NCBI RefSeq assembly: GCF_003336755.1
Contig: NZ_QMDI01000006.1
Span: forward strand, 310,001 to 374,000
Origin: Elioraea thermophila (ex Habib et al. 2022)
GTDB lineage: Bacteria > Pseudomonadota > Alphaproteobacteria > Acetobacterales > Acetobacteraceae
Direction: 5' to 3'
Length of the DNA stretch: 64,000 nucleotides
Part shown: positions 41,925 to 52,407 of the stretch, in pieces
How the letters are laid out: each line of letters starts with the position of its first letter
How positions within the stretch are numbered: position 1 is the first letter of the stretch
Translations under genes and position numbers: made by a program
Notes under the pieces: model-generated
What the model was told of the DNA's origin: nothing
The model's input: the letters and a program-made list of their open reading frames with translations, nothing else
Databases searched by the model: none

Positions 41925-42431
41925 TCAGGTGACGGTCTCCAGCTCCTGGTCGCTCAGGCTTCCCGGCACGATGACCAGCGGGGTGCGCAGGAGACGGTTG
42001 TAGCGGCCGGTGAGCGCGGTGATGAGCGGCCCCGGTCCCTCGGAGGAGGTGGAGGAGGCGAGCACCAGCACGCTGATCGCCGGCTCCTCGGCCAGAAGCT
42101 TCAACAGCTCCTCGCGCGCCTCACCCTCCCGCACATAGAGGATGGGTACCGAGCCGGTGATTCGGTTCACCTCCGCCGCCAGGCCCTGCAGGAGCTGTTC
42201 CGCTTCCGCCCGCCGCTCTTCCCGCATCATCTCGGCGACACCGGCCCATTCGGTCTGCCCCGGCGGTTCGACGACGCGCAGGAGAGCGACCCGGCCACCG
42301 CCGCGCGCAGCCGCAAGCGCGGCGTAGCGCAGGGCGACCGAACGTTCCGGACTGTCGTCGACCACGGCGAGAAACAGCCGCTCCCGCCGCGCCGCCGCCT
42401 GCCCCCGTTCGCGCTCGCTCTCCTCGGTCAT
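41925..42431 (-). CDS. Universal stress protein (UspA family)
   Basis: A 168-residue protein. It starts with a charged N-terminus (MTEESERERGQAAARRER), then the first strand FLAVVDDSPERSVALRYAALAA and the adenine/phosphate-binding C-terminal part ending LLRTPLVIVPGS. The usual G-x2-G-x9-G-(S/T) ATP loop is degenerate here (ITALTGRYNRLLR), so ATP binding is uncertain. It is last of a three-gene group with the TIGR02186 and TauE genes, a combination often seen in alphaproteobacteria. Confidence 0.84.
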   Translation of the reverse strand: MTEESERERGQAAARRERLFLAVVDDSPERSVALRYAALAAARGGGRVALLRVVEPPGQTEWAGVAEMMREERRAEAEQLLQGLAAEVNRITGSVPILYVREGEAREELLKLLAEEPAISVLVLASSTSSEGPGPLITALTGRYNRLLRTPLVIVPGSLSDQELETVT

Positions 42432-42455
42432 GCCACCGTCAGCCTACACGCCCTC

Positions 42456-43178
42456 TCAGCCGCGGCGGAACACCACGCTGCCCGCCCAGCCGACGACCGC
42501 CGCCGCGATCACCGCACCCACACCGTACAGCCAAGGATGCACGTGGGCGAAACGCCAGATCTCGGCCGAGGTGCCGACGCGGCGCACGGCGAAGGTGAGA
42601 TCGCGCACCGCCTCGACCCGGCGGTTCTGGATGCCGAACACGTCGACCTGATAGAGACCCGGCGGCACGGTCGGCGGCAGGAAGATACGGGCGGAGAACA
42701 GACGCTCGCCGGTCACCGTGACCCCGCTGTTCTCTTCGCGATAGAGCCCGCGCTCGACCTTGAGGGCGATCAGCGCCTGGCGAAAGCCGTCGCCGGGCCG
42801 TGGTTCGTTGGCGCGGAGCGGCAGCATGTCGAGCCCGAGGCGAAGCCGACGCCGTTCCGCCTCCGGCAGGAGTTCGGCGAGCGGACGGGTGGAGGCGACG
42901 GCGTAGAAGCCCGGTGCCGTCTCGAACACCGCCGAGGCGCCGTTGACCCAGATGCCGGCGATGCGCGTGCGCTGGCGCACCACCACCGGCGTGTGCGGGC
43001 CGCGCACGGTGATCACCACGTCGGCCGGGATGGTGTCCTTCGCCCCGTAGACGATGAGTTCGGCGCCGGTGAAGCCGGTGCTGACCGCGATCTCGCGCTG
43101 TGACACCTCCGCCACCAGCGCGCGCGCCGCCGGTGCGGCGACCAGCAGCAAGAGGAGAGACAGGAGAAGCCGCCTCAT
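42456..43178 (-). CDS. TIGR02186 family membrane-anchored periplasmic protein
   Basis: A 240-residue protein with signal peptide MRRLLLSLLLLLVAAPAARA, a beta-rich periplasmic domain (VAEVSQREIAVSTGFTGAELIVYG; VVITVRGP; GIWVNG) and one C-terminal membrane helix (LYGVGAVIAAAVVGWAGSVVF) with a short basic tail. This fits TIGR02186, a conserved family of unknown function next to TauE/SafE exporters. Its ATG overlaps the stop of the TauE gene by four bases, so the two are translationally coupled and probably form one complex. Confidence 0.85.
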   Translation of the reverse strand: MRRLLLSLLLLLVAAPAARALVAEVSQREIAVSTGFTGAELIVYGAKDTIPADVVITVRGPHTPVVVRQRTRIAGIWVNGASAVFETAPGFYAVASTRPLAELLPEAERRRLRLGLDMLPLRANEPRPGDGFRQALIALKVERGLYREENSGVTVTGERLFSARIFLPPTVPPGLYQVDVFGIQNRRVEAVRDLTFAVRRVGTSAEIWRFAHVHPWLYGVGAVIAAAVVGWAGSVVFRRG

Positions 43179-44083
43179 CGCAGCGGCTCCAGGACGAACG
43201 GGGCATCGGGCGTGCGCACCAGCGTATAGCCGAGGCCCATCGCCACCGCGAGCACGAGCAGGCCCAAGAGCCCCCGCGTCTCCTCGCCGCGCAGGCGCGA
43301 GCCCATCGCCGCGCCGAACTGCGCCCCGGCCACCGCGCCCACCATCAGCAGCAGCGACAGGATGATGTCGACCGACTGCGTGCTGACCGACTGCAGAACC
43401 GTGACGGCGGCAGTGACGAACACGACCTGAAAGAGCGAGGTGCCGATGACCACCCCCGTCGGCATGCCGAGCAGGTAGATCATCGCCGGCACCAGGATGA
43501 ACCCGCCACCCACGCCCATGATGGCGGAGAGGAAGCCGATGCCGAAGCCGATGACCACGGGCGGGACGACGCTGATGTAGAGCCGGCTCTTGCGGAAGCG
43601 CATCTTCACCGGCAGGCCGTGCATCCAAAAGTGCTCGTGCAGCCGGCGGGGGATCTTGCGCCGACGCCTCAGCCAGGCCCGCACGCTCTCCGCCGCCATC
43701 AGCGCGCCGACGATGCCGAGCACGATGACGTAGAAGACGGCAACGACGAGATCGAGCTGCCCCACCCGGCGGACGAGGGCGAACACCTGGACGCCGAGAG
43801 CCGACCCGGCCAGTCCGGCCAGGGTCAGCACCATACCCATCTTGCCGTCCACGTTGCCACGGCGCCAATGCGCAATCAGGCCGGAGATCGAGGCCCCCAT
43901 GGTCTGGTTCGCCGAGGTGGCGACGGCGACCGCCGAGGGCAGCCCGATGAAGATCAGGAGCGGCGTCATCAAGAAACCGCCGCCGATGCCGAACAGCCCC
44001 GAGAGCAGACCGACGGCGAGGCCGATGCCGACGATCGAGAGACCGTCGACCGACATCTCGGCGATGGGCAGATAGATCTGCAT
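43175..44083 (-). CDS. TauE/SafE family anion exporter
   Basis: A 302-residue inner-membrane protein with about eight helices. The two family repeats are visible: VGLLSGLFGIGGGFLMTPLLIFIGLP (here in parts GLLSGLFGIGGGF, LMTPLLIF) and GFLSAIMGVGGGFILVPAMIYLLGMPT (IMGVGGGFILVP). Members export sulfite, sulfoacetate or related anions. A basic cytoplasmic loop (RAWLRRRRKIPRRLHEHFW) lies in the middle. The coupled TIGR02186 and Usp genes downstream suggest a function in sulfur oxyanion stress. Confidence 0.85.
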   Translation of the reverse strand: MQIYLPIAEMSVDGLSIVGIGLAVGLLSGLFGIGGGFLMTPLLIFIGLPSAVAVATSANQTMGASISGLIAHWRRGNVDGKMGMVLTLAGLAGSALGVQVFALVRRVGQLDLVVAVFYVIVLGIVGALMAAESVRAWLRRRRKIPRRLHEHFWMHGLPVKMRFRKSRLYISVVPPVVIGFGIGFLSAIMGVGGGFILVPAMIYLLGMPTGVVIGTSLFQVVFVTAAVTVLQSVSTQSVDIILSLLLMVGAVAGAQFGAAMGSRLRGEETRGLLGLLVLAVAMGLGYTLVRTPDAPFVLEPLR

Positions 44084-44252
44084 CGACCCCGACCCGTGCC
44101 CGGCTGCGGCCCCGCGTGGCCACCGCGCCCAGCAACACCCTAATCAGGGCAACACCAAGGAGAAGTTGACGCGGATCGCAGCCTTGCGATGCGCGCACCG
44201 CACGGGGCGGCACGCCGCGGCGCAATCGGGCGCCCCCGCCTCACGCGCGGTG

Positions 44253-45272
44253 TCAGAGGCGGACGAAGCCGACCGTCTCCTCGACCTCGGCGATGGTGGG
44301 GGCGGCGAGTGCCGCCGCCCGCTCCGCGCCACGCCGCAACACGGCCTCGATCGCGCCCGGGTCGGCGAGCAGCCGGCGCATCTCGGCGGCGATGGGGCTC
44401 AGGGTGGCGACCAGCAGGTCGGTCAGCGCCGCCTTGAAGGCGGAGAAGGGCTTGCCGCCGTGCTCGGCGAGCACCGCCCCGTGGTGCAGGTCGGCAAGGG
44501 CAGCGTAGATGCCGACCAGGTTGCGCGCCTCGGGCCTGCCCTCAAGCCCCGCCTCGTCGTGCGGCAAGGGCTCGGGGTCGGTCTTGGCACGGCGGATCTT
44601 CAGCGCGATCGCATCCGGATCGTCGGTCAGGTTGATGCGGGACTGATCGGATGCATCCGACTTGCTCATCTTCTTCGTCCCATCCCGCAGGCTCATCACG
44701 CGCGCGGCCGGGCCGAGGATGAGGGGTTCGATCTGCGGGAAGACCTGGCGGCCGTAGTCGTGGTTGAACTTCTGCGCGATGTCGTTGGCGAGCTCGAGGT
44801 GCTGCTTCTGGTCCTCGCCCACGGGGACGCGCGTCGCCTTGTAGAGCAGGATGTCGGCCGCCATCAGGTTCGGGTAGGCGTAGAGCCCGACGGAGGCGTT
44901 CTCGCGGTCCTTGCCCGCCTTCTCCTTGAACTGCGTCATGCGGTTCAGCCAACCGACGCGGGCGACACAGTTGAAGATCCAGGCGAGCTGGGCATGCGCC
45001 GGCACGGCGGACTGGTGGAAGACGACGTGCTTCTCGGCGTCGATGCCACAGGCGATCAGCGCGGCGGCGACCTCGAGGGTGGCGCGCCGCAGCTCGGCCG
45101 GCTCCTGCCACACCGTGATCGCGTGCAGATCGACCACGCAGAACAGGCACTCGTGGTCGTGCTGCAGGCGAACCCAGTTGCGGATGGCGCCGAGATAGTT
45201 GCCGAGGTGGAGATTTCCGGTCGGCTGCACGCCGGAGAAGATGCGCGCGAGCGGCTTGACGTGGCTGGTCAC
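44253..45272 (-). CDS. trpS: Tryptophanyl-tRNA synthetase
   Basis: A 339-residue class I synthetase. The start is taken as GTG 45272 ([19 protein letters not shown]). The HIGH-type motif reads [10 protein letters not shown] (about residues 18-27) and the KMSKS loop [10 protein letters not shown] lies near residue 200. [15 protein letters not shown] is the usual tryptophan and ATP region. It is the last gene of the mutS-glnD-murJ-trpS series, 65 bases after murJ. Confidence 0.95.
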   Translation of the reverse strand: MTSHVKPLARIFSGVQPTGNLHLGNYLGAIRNWVRLQHDHECLFCVVDLHAITVWQEPAELRRATLEVAAALIACGIDAEKHVVFHQSAVPAHAQLAWIFNCVARVGWLNRMTQFKEKAGKDRENASVGLYAYPNLMAADILLYKATRVPVGEDQKQHLELANDIAQKFNHDYGRQVFPQIEPLILGPAARVMSLRDGTKKMSKSDASDQSRINLTDDPDAIALKIRRAKTDPEPLPHDEAGLEGRPEARNLVGIYAALADLHHGAVLAEHGGKPFSAFKAALTDLLVATLSPIAAEMRRLLADPGAIEAVLRRGAERAAALAAPTIAEVEETVGFVRL

Positions 45273-45337
45273 GTGGCTTGGTCCGTCCTGGTGGAGGGGA
45301 GGGTTCGGGAGCCTGATCGGCCGGGGCGCGCGCTCGG

Positions 45338-46882
45338 TCAAGCCCTGCGGCGGCGGACCTGCGCCAGGACCTCGCGCGGGTCGGCCACACGGAGCACGAC
45401 GGCGGCCAGGGCGAACACGGCCACACCGAGCGCGATCAGCCCGGCAAGCCCGACCCAACGCAGCCCGCGCGCCGCAAGAAGGTCGGCGAACAGCATCGTC
45501 TCGCCTGCCCAGACGACCGCTCCCATCGCGACGGAAGCGAGAACGAGGCGGGAGACGAAACGCACGAGACGCCGATCGGGCACGAATTGACCGCGGCGGG
45601 AGAGCCGCCAGCCGAGCAGGGCGGCGTTCACCCACGCAGAGATGACGGTGGCGAGCGCGATGCCGACATGCCCGAACGGCCCGATCAGCCCGAGATTGAG
45701 CGCGACGTTCAGCACCACGCAGAGGGCGGCGATCTCGACGGGGCTGCGCGTGTCGCCGCGGGCGAAGAAGCCCGGTGCGAGCACCTTGACCAACACGTAG
45801 GCGGGAAGCCCGGTGGCATAGGCGGCGAGGGCCGCGGCGGTGGCGGCGATGTCGGCCTCGCCGAAGGCCCCGCGGCCGAACAGCACGGCGATGATCGGGG
45901 AGGCCGCCACGCCGAGGCCGACCGCGGCCGGCACGGTGAGCAGGAGCGCGAGTTCGATCGCACGGTTCAGCGTGGCGAGCGCCGCCGCCGCTTCACCCGC
46001 CCGCACCTCGCGCGTCAACTTCGGCAGCACCGCCGTGCCCACGGCGGTGCCGATCACGCCGAGCGGCAACTGGTTCACCCGGTCGGCGTAATAGAGGAAG
46101 GCGATCGCCCCCGCCGGCAGGAAGGAGGCGATGATGACATCGACCATCAGATTGATCTGGGTGACGCCGGCACCGATCGCGCCCGGCCCCATGCGGCGCA
46201 GCAGAAGGCGCACCTCCGGGGTGAGACGGGGAGCGGGCAAGCCGAGCGGCATGCCGGCGCGATCGAGCGCCACCGCAAGCGCCAGGAGTTGCAGCACGCC
46301 CGCCGCCGCCACGCCCCACGCCAAGCCGTGCGCGACCGAGCCGCCGGTGCCTTGCGCGATGAGCACGCCGCCGATCAGTGCGACGTTGAACAGGATCGGT
46401 GCTGCGGCTGCGGCCGCGAAGCGATCAAGCCCGTTCAGCACGCCCGACATCGCCGCGACCAGGCAAACGAGCAGCAGGTAGGGGAAGGTGATGCGGGTCA
46501 GTTCGACCGCGAGCGGAAAGCGCACCGGATCGTCGAGGAATCCCGGGGCGAGCAGCATCATCGCCTGCGGCATGAACAGGATGGCGACGAGGGTGAGCAG
46601 GCTGAGGGCAAGCAGCAACGCCGCCAGCGCGCCCTCGGCCACGCGGCGTGCGGCTTGGTACCCCTCGGCGGCGAGGGTGCCCGCGAACAGCGGCACGAAG
46701 GCGGCAGCGAAGGCACCCTCGCCGAACAGGCGGCGGAAGAAGTTCGGGAGTTTAAGGGCGACGAAGAAGGCATCCGCCGCCGGCCCCGCACCGAGAGCGG
46801 CGGCAACCAGGATGTCGCGCACGAAGCCGAGGAGACGCGAGGCGGCGGTCCAGCCGCCGACGGTGACGACGGCGCGCAGCAT
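45338..46882 (-). CDS. murJ: Lipid II flippase MurJ
   Basis: A 514-residue inner-membrane protein with about 14 helices that flips the peptidoglycan precursor lipid II. Typical pieces: [31 protein letters not shown], shown as SRLLGFVRD and [22 protein letters not shown] (parts), the Arg in the first helix, [13 protein letters not shown] and the central [21 protein letters not shown]. It begins 24 bases after glnD, as in many Rhodospirillales. Confidence 0.95.
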   Translation of the reverse strand: MLRAVVTVGGWTAASRLLGFVRDILVAAALGAGPAADAFFVALKLPNFFRRLFGEGAFAAAFVPLFAGTLAAEGYQAARRVAEGALAALLLALSLLTLVAILFMPQAMMLLAPGFLDDPVRFPLAVELTRITFPYLLLVCLVAAMSGVLNGLDRFAAAAAAPILFNVALIGGVLIAQGTGGSVAHGLAWGVAAAGVLQLLALAVALDRAGMPLGLPAPRLTPEVRLLLRRMGPGAIGAGVTQINLMVDVIIASFLPAGAIAFLYYADRVNQLPLGVIGTAVGTAVLPKLTREVRAGEAAAALATLNRAIELALLLTVPAAVGLGVAASPIIAVLFGRGAFGEADIAATAAALAAYATGLPAYVLVKVLAPGFFARGDTRSPVEIAALCVVLNVALNLGLIGPFGHVGIALATVISAWVNAALLGWRLSRRGQFVPDRRLVRFVSRLVLASVAMGAVVWAGETMLFADLLAARGLRWVGLAGLIALGVAVFALAAVVLRVADPREVLAQVRRRRA

Positions 46883-46906
46883 GGGAAGAGCGGGCGTCCG
46901 ATGCGC

Positions 46907-49714
46907 TCAGGCGGCGCTGCGCTCGACCGCCTCCGCCCCCTGTTGCGCGGGCGGCTCGAGTGCGGCGAGCAGGGCCTCTTTCAGTTGCGCGAGCTTGCGT
47001 TCGTTCTCGATCTTCAGCCCGAACACGTCCTTCACGTAGAACACGTCGACCGCGCGCACGCCGAAGGTGGTGACGTGGGCGGAGGCGATCTGCAGCCCCT
47101 GTTCGCTCATCGCAGCGGTGATGTCGTGCAACAGCCCCGGCCGGTCGCGCCCGTTCACCTCGACCACGGTGTGGGTGGCGGAGGCGTGGTTGTCGATGAC
47201 CACGCGCGGCGGCACGTGGATGGCGCGCGTGCGCGGCGAGGGCGGGCGCGCCTTGCGGATCTCCTCGGCGAGCCGGATCCGCCCCGACAGCGCCTGTTCG
47301 ATCAGCACGCTCATCCGCGCCAGCCGATGCGGCGCATCGAAGGGCCCTCCCGAAACGTCCTGGATCCAAAACGTATCGAGCGCCATGCCGTCGGTCATGG
47401 TGTGGATGCGCGCATCGACGATGGAGGCGCCGGCGAGCGCGAGCGCGCCCGCGATCTTGCTGAACAGGCCCGGGTGGTCGGTGGTGTAGACGGTGACCTC
47501 GGTCACCCCGCGATCGGGCAGCACGGAGGTGGTGACGGTGAGGCGCGACCCGGACGCTTCCGCCTCGCGGATGATGCGAGCGTGCCGCACATGCGTTGCC
47601 GGGTCGAAGCCGAGCCAATAGGCCGGGTAGCCGAGGGAGAGGAAGCGGCGGCGGTCCTCCTCCGACCAGCCTTCGGCGGCGAGTGCGGCATCGGCGGCCT
47701 CGCGGGCCCGGGCCACGCGCAGGTCGCGTTCCGGCACGTTGAGCCCGCCGGCCAGCACCTCCGCCACCCGCCAGTAGATTTCGCGCAACAGCGTGGCCTT
47801 CCAGTTGTTCCACACCTTGGGCGAGACGGCGCGGATGTCGGCCACCGTCAGCGCGAGCAGAAGCCGCAGGCGTTCGGGGCTTTGCACGAGCTCGGCGAGA
47901 TCGAGGATCGTCTTCGGGTCGTCGATGTCGCGGCGGAAGGCGGTCTGACTGAGCACGAGGTGGTGCAACACGAGCCAGGAGGCGGTCTCCGTCTCCTCCG
48001 CGGTCAGCCCGAGCCTCGGCCCGAGTTCCTGCGCGACCTGAGCGCCGAGTTCGGAATGATCGCCGCCGCGGCCCTTGGCGATGTCGTGCAGCAGCATGGC
48101 GACATAGAGGGCGCGGCGAGACTGCAGCTGGCCGATGAGCGCGGTGGCGACCGGGGCGATGGCGGCGAGCTCGCCACGCTCGAGCTGGTTCAGCACGCGC
48201 ACCGCCTCCACCGTGTGCTCGTCCACCGTGTAGATGTGATAGCTGTCGAACTGCATCTGCCCGACGATGCGGCGCCAGTCCGGGATGAAGGCGCCGAGCA
48301 GTCCCGTCAGGTTCATGGTGGCGAGCCAGGTCGCGCCGTCCGCCTTCGGCGAGCAGAGGAGATCGAGGAAGAGGGCATTGGCCTGGGGATCGTGACGCAA
48401 GGCGGCGGCGCGGCGCGCGTGCTGCACCATGCCGCGCAGCGCGAGCGGGTGGATCTCACGGCCCGAGTCGCGGGCAGCGGCGAGGATGCGGAACAACAGC
48501 AGGGGCTCGGTCGCGAAACTGCGATCCTCGGCCAGCGTGATCTTGCCCTCCTCCAGGGCGAAGCCCTGGGCCGCGAGGGCGGGCGGCGTCTCATGCCGCA
48601 CCGCCGGCGGGCCGAGTGCCACGCGCGCCACCACCGGTTCGATGGTCAGGGTGAGGCGGCCGACCTCGCGCACGGTGAGGAAGTAGTGCTTCATGAAGCG
48701 CTCCACCCCCTGCTGCGCGCCATGGCGGGTGTAGCCCATGGCCGCGCCGATCACCGGCTGCAGGTCGAAGGTGAGGCGTTCCTCGGCGCGACCCGTCGCG
48801 TAGTGGAGGTGAAAGCGCACCGCCCACAGGAAGTTGGCCGCGCGCCGCCAGACGCGAACCTCGTCCTCCGTCATCAGCGGACCGCAGGGGAGGGAGGGAT
48901 CGGCGGCGTCCTCGAAGCGCGTGATGCCGGCCGTGTGCCGCATCATCCAGAACAGGGTCTGCAGGTCGCGCAGGCCCCCCTTGCCGTCCTTCACGTTGGG
49001 CTCGAGCAGGAAGGCCGAATCGCCGTAGCGGCGATGGCGTTCGGCGCGCTCGGCGCGCTTGGCGGCGAAGAAGGTGGCGGCCCCGGCGCGGGCGCAATCG
49101 GCGCGGAACCGTTCCGCGAACGCGTCGAACACGGCGCGGTCGCCGGCGAGGAAGCGGGCATCGAGCAAGGAGGTGCGCACGGTCTGATCGTTGCGCGCCT
49201 GCACGATGCACTCATCCACCGAGCGTGTGGCGTGGCCGACCTTCAGCCCGAGATCCCACAGGAAGTAGAGCATGAACTCGACCACCTGCTCGTTGCGGGG
49301 GGTCTCCTTCCACGGCGTGATGAACAGGAGGTCGAGATCGGAGAAGGGGGCGAGCACGCCGCGGCCGAAGCCGCCGGTGGCGGCGACCGCCAGCGCCTCG
49401 CCGGAGGAGACGATGCCCGGCGGGAAGACGCGCTCGTTCACCCAATCATGCAGGGTGCGGACGAGCTCATCCATCCGCGAAGCGAGCAGCCGTGCGGCAT
49501 CGAGGCCGCGCAGGCCCGCTTCGAAGCGGGCCTTGGTGTCGGCCTGAATGCGCCCGAGCGCGCGGCGAAAGAGGGCAAGCGCCCGGTCGCGCGGGATCGC
49601 GGAGTCCGTGCCGTGAAGCGACTCGAGATCAGCGCGAAGGTCGGCACAGACGACGCGGGCCGCGGGGTCGGCCGCGTCGGCAGTGGCAACGAGACCGCCC
49701 ACGCCTTGGTCCAT
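46907..49714 (-). CDS. glnD: [Protein-PII] uridylyltransferase/uridylyl-removing enzyme
   Basis: A 935-residue nitrogen-status sensor that uridylylates PII when glutamine is low. Domain order: nucleotidyltransferase with GGFGRGVLAPFSDLDLLF (about residues 112-129), a helical PII-UTase region, the HD hydrolase with MLLHDIAKGRGGDHSELGA (about 532-550), and two C-terminal ACT domains (TTDHPGLFSKIAGALALAG and NGRDRPGLLHDITAAMSEQG) that bind glutamine. All key residues are present. It lies 52 bases after mutS. Confidence 0.96.
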   Translation of the reverse strand: MDQGVGGLVATADAADPAARVVCADLRADLESLHGTDSAIPRDRALALFRRALGRIQADTKARFEAGLRGLDAARLLASRMDELVRTLHDWVNERVFPPGIVSSGEALAVAATGGFGRGVLAPFSDLDLLFITPWKETPRNEQVVEFMLYFLWDLGLKVGHATRSVDECIVQARNDQTVRTSLLDARFLAGDRAVFDAFAERFRADCARAGAATFFAAKRAERAERHRRYGDSAFLLEPNVKDGKGGLRDLQTLFWMMRHTAGITRFEDAADPSLPCGPLMTEDEVRVWRRAANFLWAVRFHLHYATGRAEERLTFDLQPVIGAAMGYTRHGAQQGVERFMKHYFLTVREVGRLTLTIEPVVARVALGPPAVRHETPPALAAQGFALEEGKITLAEDRSFATEPLLLFRILAAARDSGREIHPLALRGMVQHARRAAALRHDPQANALFLDLLCSPKADGATWLATMNLTGLLGAFIPDWRRIVGQMQFDSYHIYTVDEHTVEAVRVLNQLERGELAAIAPVATALIGQLQSRRALYVAMLLHDIAKGRGGDHSELGAQVAQELGPRLGLTAEETETASWLVLHHLVLSQTAFRRDIDDPKTILDLAELVQSPERLRLLLALTVADIRAVSPKVWNNWKATLLREIYWRVAEVLAGGLNVPERDLRVARAREAADAALAAEGWSEEDRRRFLSLGYPAYWLGFDPATHVRHARIIREAEASGSRLTVTTSVLPDRGVTEVTVYTTDHPGLFSKIAGALALAGASIVDARIHTMTDGMALDTFWIQDVSGGPFDAPHRLARMSVLIEQALSGRIRLAEEIRKARPPSPRTRAIHVPPRVVIDNHASATHTVVEVNGRDRPGLLHDITAAMSEQGLQIASAHVTTFGVRAVDVFYVKDVFGLKIENERKLAQLKEALLAALEPPAQQGAEAVERSAA

Positions 49715-49766
49715 GGTCCACTCTAGACTGATTTCGCGACCGCGAAGAAGAGGGGGAGACGCCGGC

Positions 49767-52358
49767 TCACCCGGCGAGCGCCTTCAACCGCACGAGAAGC
49801 GCGTGCGCCTCGCGCGGGCTGAGGTCGTCCGGATCGGTCTCGGCGAGGATGCGGCGAAGCTCATCCGGCTGCGCTGACGCCGCGGGAGGTCGGGCGGCGA
49901 ACAGGGGCAGTTCCTCGGCGAGCGGGGCAAGCGCGCGCGCCCGCTCCTCCAGGGCCGACAGCACCGTCTGCGCCCGCGCCACCACCTCGCGCGGCACGCC
50001 GGCCAGCCGCGCCACATGCAACCCGTAGGAGCGATCGGCGGCACCTTCTTCCACCTCGTGCAGGAACACCACCTCGCCGCGCCACTCCTTCACCCTCAGC
50101 CGCGCGAGCCGCAGTTCCGGCAGGCGCGGGGCGAGCGCGGTCAGTTCGTGGAAATGGGTGGCGAACAGGGCGCGGCAGCGCAGCCGGTCGTGGATCGCCT
50201 CCAGCACCGCCCAAGCGAGCGCCAGCCCGTCCCAGGTCGCGGTGCCGCGACCCAGTTCGTCGAGAATGACGAGCGAGCGCGCCGTCGCCTGGTTCAGGAT
50301 GGCGGCGGTCTCCACCATCTCGACCATGAAGGTCGATCGCCCGCGCGCGAGGTCGTCCGCCGCGCCGACACGGGAGAAGACGCGATCGACGATGCCGAGG
50401 CGGGCCGCGGCCGCCGGCACATAAAGCCCGGCCTGGGCGAGCACGGCGAGGATGGCGGCCTGGCGGAGAAAGGTCGACTTGCCGGCCATGTTCGGCCCGG
50501 TGACCAGCCACACGCGTGAGCCGGGGGAGAGGTCGACGCCGTTGGCGACGAAGCTGCCGCCCGCCTTGCGCACCGCCGCCTCGACCACCGGGTGGCGGCC
50601 GGCTTCCACGACGAAGCGCGTGTCCTCGGTGATCTCCGGCCGGACCCAGGCGTCGCGTTCGGCGAGTTCGGCGGTGGCGGCGGCGAGGTCGAGCCCGGCA
50701 AGGGCCTCGGCGCAGGCAGCGATGCCGTCGGCTTCCGCGCGCACGGCTGCGGCGAGTTCGCCGAGGATTTCCGCCTCGCGTGCCTCGGCCTCGGCGGCGG
50801 CCTCGACGATGCGGCGATCGAGCGCGGCGAGCTCCTCGGTGGTGAAGCGCATCGTGCCGGCCATGGTCTGCCGATGCGTGAGCCCGGCGAGCGCAGGCGG
50901 GGGGTTCGCGCGCAGACGCAGGCCCGCCGCTTCGGGGACTTCCAGGAAGTAGCCGAGCTGGGCGGTGTGGCGGATCTTGAGCGCGCCGATGCCGGTGGCG
51001 GCGCGGAGTTCGCCTTCGCGGGCGGCGATGACGCGGCGGCTGTCGTCGCGCAAGCCTCGTGCCCGATCGAGGGCGGCATCGAACCCGGCGGCGATCGCGC
51101 CCCCCTCGCCGGGCCTGACGGGGGGCCGGGGCACCAGGGCGCGAGCAAGCCGTTCGGCAAGCGCCGGGGCGGGGTCGAGGGCGGCTTCGGCCGCGGCGAC
51201 GAGGGGCGGGCGCGGCAGGGCGGCCTCGGCAAGGGCGGCGGCGACGGCGCGGGCGGTCGCGAGCCCGTCGCGGATCGCGCCGAGGTCGGCCGGCGAGCCG
51301 CGGCCGAGACCGATCCGGGCCAGTGCCCGCGCCATGTCGGGCGCACCCTTCAGCGCCGCGCGCACCCTGGCCCGGCAGGCGGCGTCGGCGACGAAGAAGC
51401 CCGCCGCATCCAGCCGCGCCTCGATAACGGGGCGGAGCGTGGAGGGGGTGGCGAGGCGGGAGGCGAGAAGCCGCGCCCCGGCAGCGGTCACCGTGCGGTC
51501 GATCGCGCCAAGCAGGCCGTCGGGGGCCGAGGGGTCGAGGCCGAGGCTCCGTCGTGTCGCGGCGTCGATCGCCATCGTCGTGCCGTCCGCCTCGCGCGCG
51601 AGCGGGGCGAGCCGCGGCAGCGCCCCGCCTTGGGTCGCGCGCACGTACTCGACCAGCGCGCCGGCGACGGCGAGTTCGTCCTCGCTGAAGGCGCCCAGCG
51701 CGTCGAGGGTCGCCACACCGTAGGCCGCTTCCAGCGCTCGCCGCCCCGATTCGGTGCCGAAGCGTGGCCCGGGCAGGGCGAGCATGCGGTCGCGCCACTC
51801 GGCGAAGAGGGGGTCGGCCAGCAGGGTGTCGGGAACGAGAAGCTCGGACGGATCGCGCGCGGCGAGGGCGGCGGCCAGCGTCGGCCCCGCCGCCATGCGC
51901 ACGCCGAACGTTCCTGTGGAGAGGTCGAGCCAGGCGAGCGCCGCCCCGTTGCTCGCCACGATCCAGTTGGAGCGCGCGCCGTCGAGAATCGCGTCCTCGG
52001 TCACGGTGCCCGGCGTGACGATGCGAACCACCGCCCGCGGCAGGGGCCCCTTCACCTTGGCCCGCTTCGCCTCCACGGGCGTCATCGTCTGCTCGACGAT
52101 GGCGACCCGGAACCCCTTGCGGATCAGCCGCGCCAAATACGGTTCGTGGTTGACCACCGGCACACCGCACATCGGGATCGGGTGCCCGGCGTGCTCGCCG
52201 CGGCTGGTCAGCGCAATGTCGAGGGCGGCAGCCGCCTTCTCGGCGTCCTCGAAGAAGAGTTCGTAGAAGTCGCCCATGCGGAAGAAGAGGAGCGCGTCCG
52301 GATGGTCGGCCTTGGCGGCGAACCACTGCGCGAGCATGGGCGAAGGCGGGGCGGACAT
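49767..52358 (-). CDS. mutS: DNA mismatch repair protein MutS
   Basis: An 863-residue MutS1. The N-terminal mismatch-reading Phe-x-Glu is in FFRMGDFYELFFEDAEKAA (about residues 25-43); the clamp and lever domains follow; the ATPase has Walker A TGPNMAGKSTFLRQ (about residues 617-630), VDRVFSRVGAADDLARGRSTFMVEM (in parts) and Walker B ILDELGRGT. Start ATG 52358 gives MSAPPSPMLAQWFAAKADHPD; longer in-frame extensions upstream look non-coding. Confidence 0.96.
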   Translation of the reverse strand: MSAPPSPMLAQWFAAKADHPDALLFFRMGDFYELFFEDAEKAAAALDIALTSRGEHAGHPIPMCGVPVVNHEPYLARLIRKGFRVAIVEQTMTPVEAKRAKVKGPLPRAVVRIVTPGTVTEDAILDGARSNWIVASNGAALAWLDLSTGTFGVRMAAGPTLAAALAARDPSELLVPDTLLADPLFAEWRDRMLALPGPRFGTESGRRALEAAYGVATLDALGAFSEDELAVAGALVEYVRATQGGALPRLAPLAREADGTTMAIDAATRRSLGLDPSAPDGLLGAIDRTVTAAGARLLASRLATPSTLRPVIEARLDAAGFFVADAACRARVRAALKGAPDMARALARIGLGRGSPADLGAIRDGLATARAVAAALAEAALPRPPLVAAAEAALDPAPALAERLARALVPRPPVRPGEGGAIAAGFDAALDRARGLRDDSRRVIAAREGELRAATGIGALKIRHTAQLGYFLEVPEAAGLRLRANPPPALAGLTHRQTMAGTMRFTTEELAALDRRIVEAAAEAEAREAEILGELAAAVRAEADGIAACAEALAGLDLAAATAELAERDAWVRPEITEDTRFVVEAGRHPVVEAAVRKAGGSFVANGVDLSPGSRVWLVTGPNMAGKSTFLRQAAILAVLAQAGLYVPAAAARLGIVDRVFSRVGAADDLARGRSTFMVEMVETAAILNQATARSLVILDELGRGTATWDGLALAWAVLEAIHDRLRCRALFATHFHELTALAPRLPELRLARLRVKEWRGEVVFLHEVEEGAADRSYGLHVARLAGVPREVVARAQTVLSALEERARALAPLAEELPLFAARPPAASAQPDELRRILAETDPDDLSPREAHALLVRLKALAG

Positions 52359-52407
52359 CGGCGGCGGCAGGCTAGCCGCGGCGTCGCGCCAGCCCAAGGC
52401 CGGGCCG

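Noticed and set aside
45587-49726. A plus-strand open frame of about 1380 codons antisense to murJ and glnD
   Set aside because: Same reason: low-complexity translation opposite two clearly recognisable genes.
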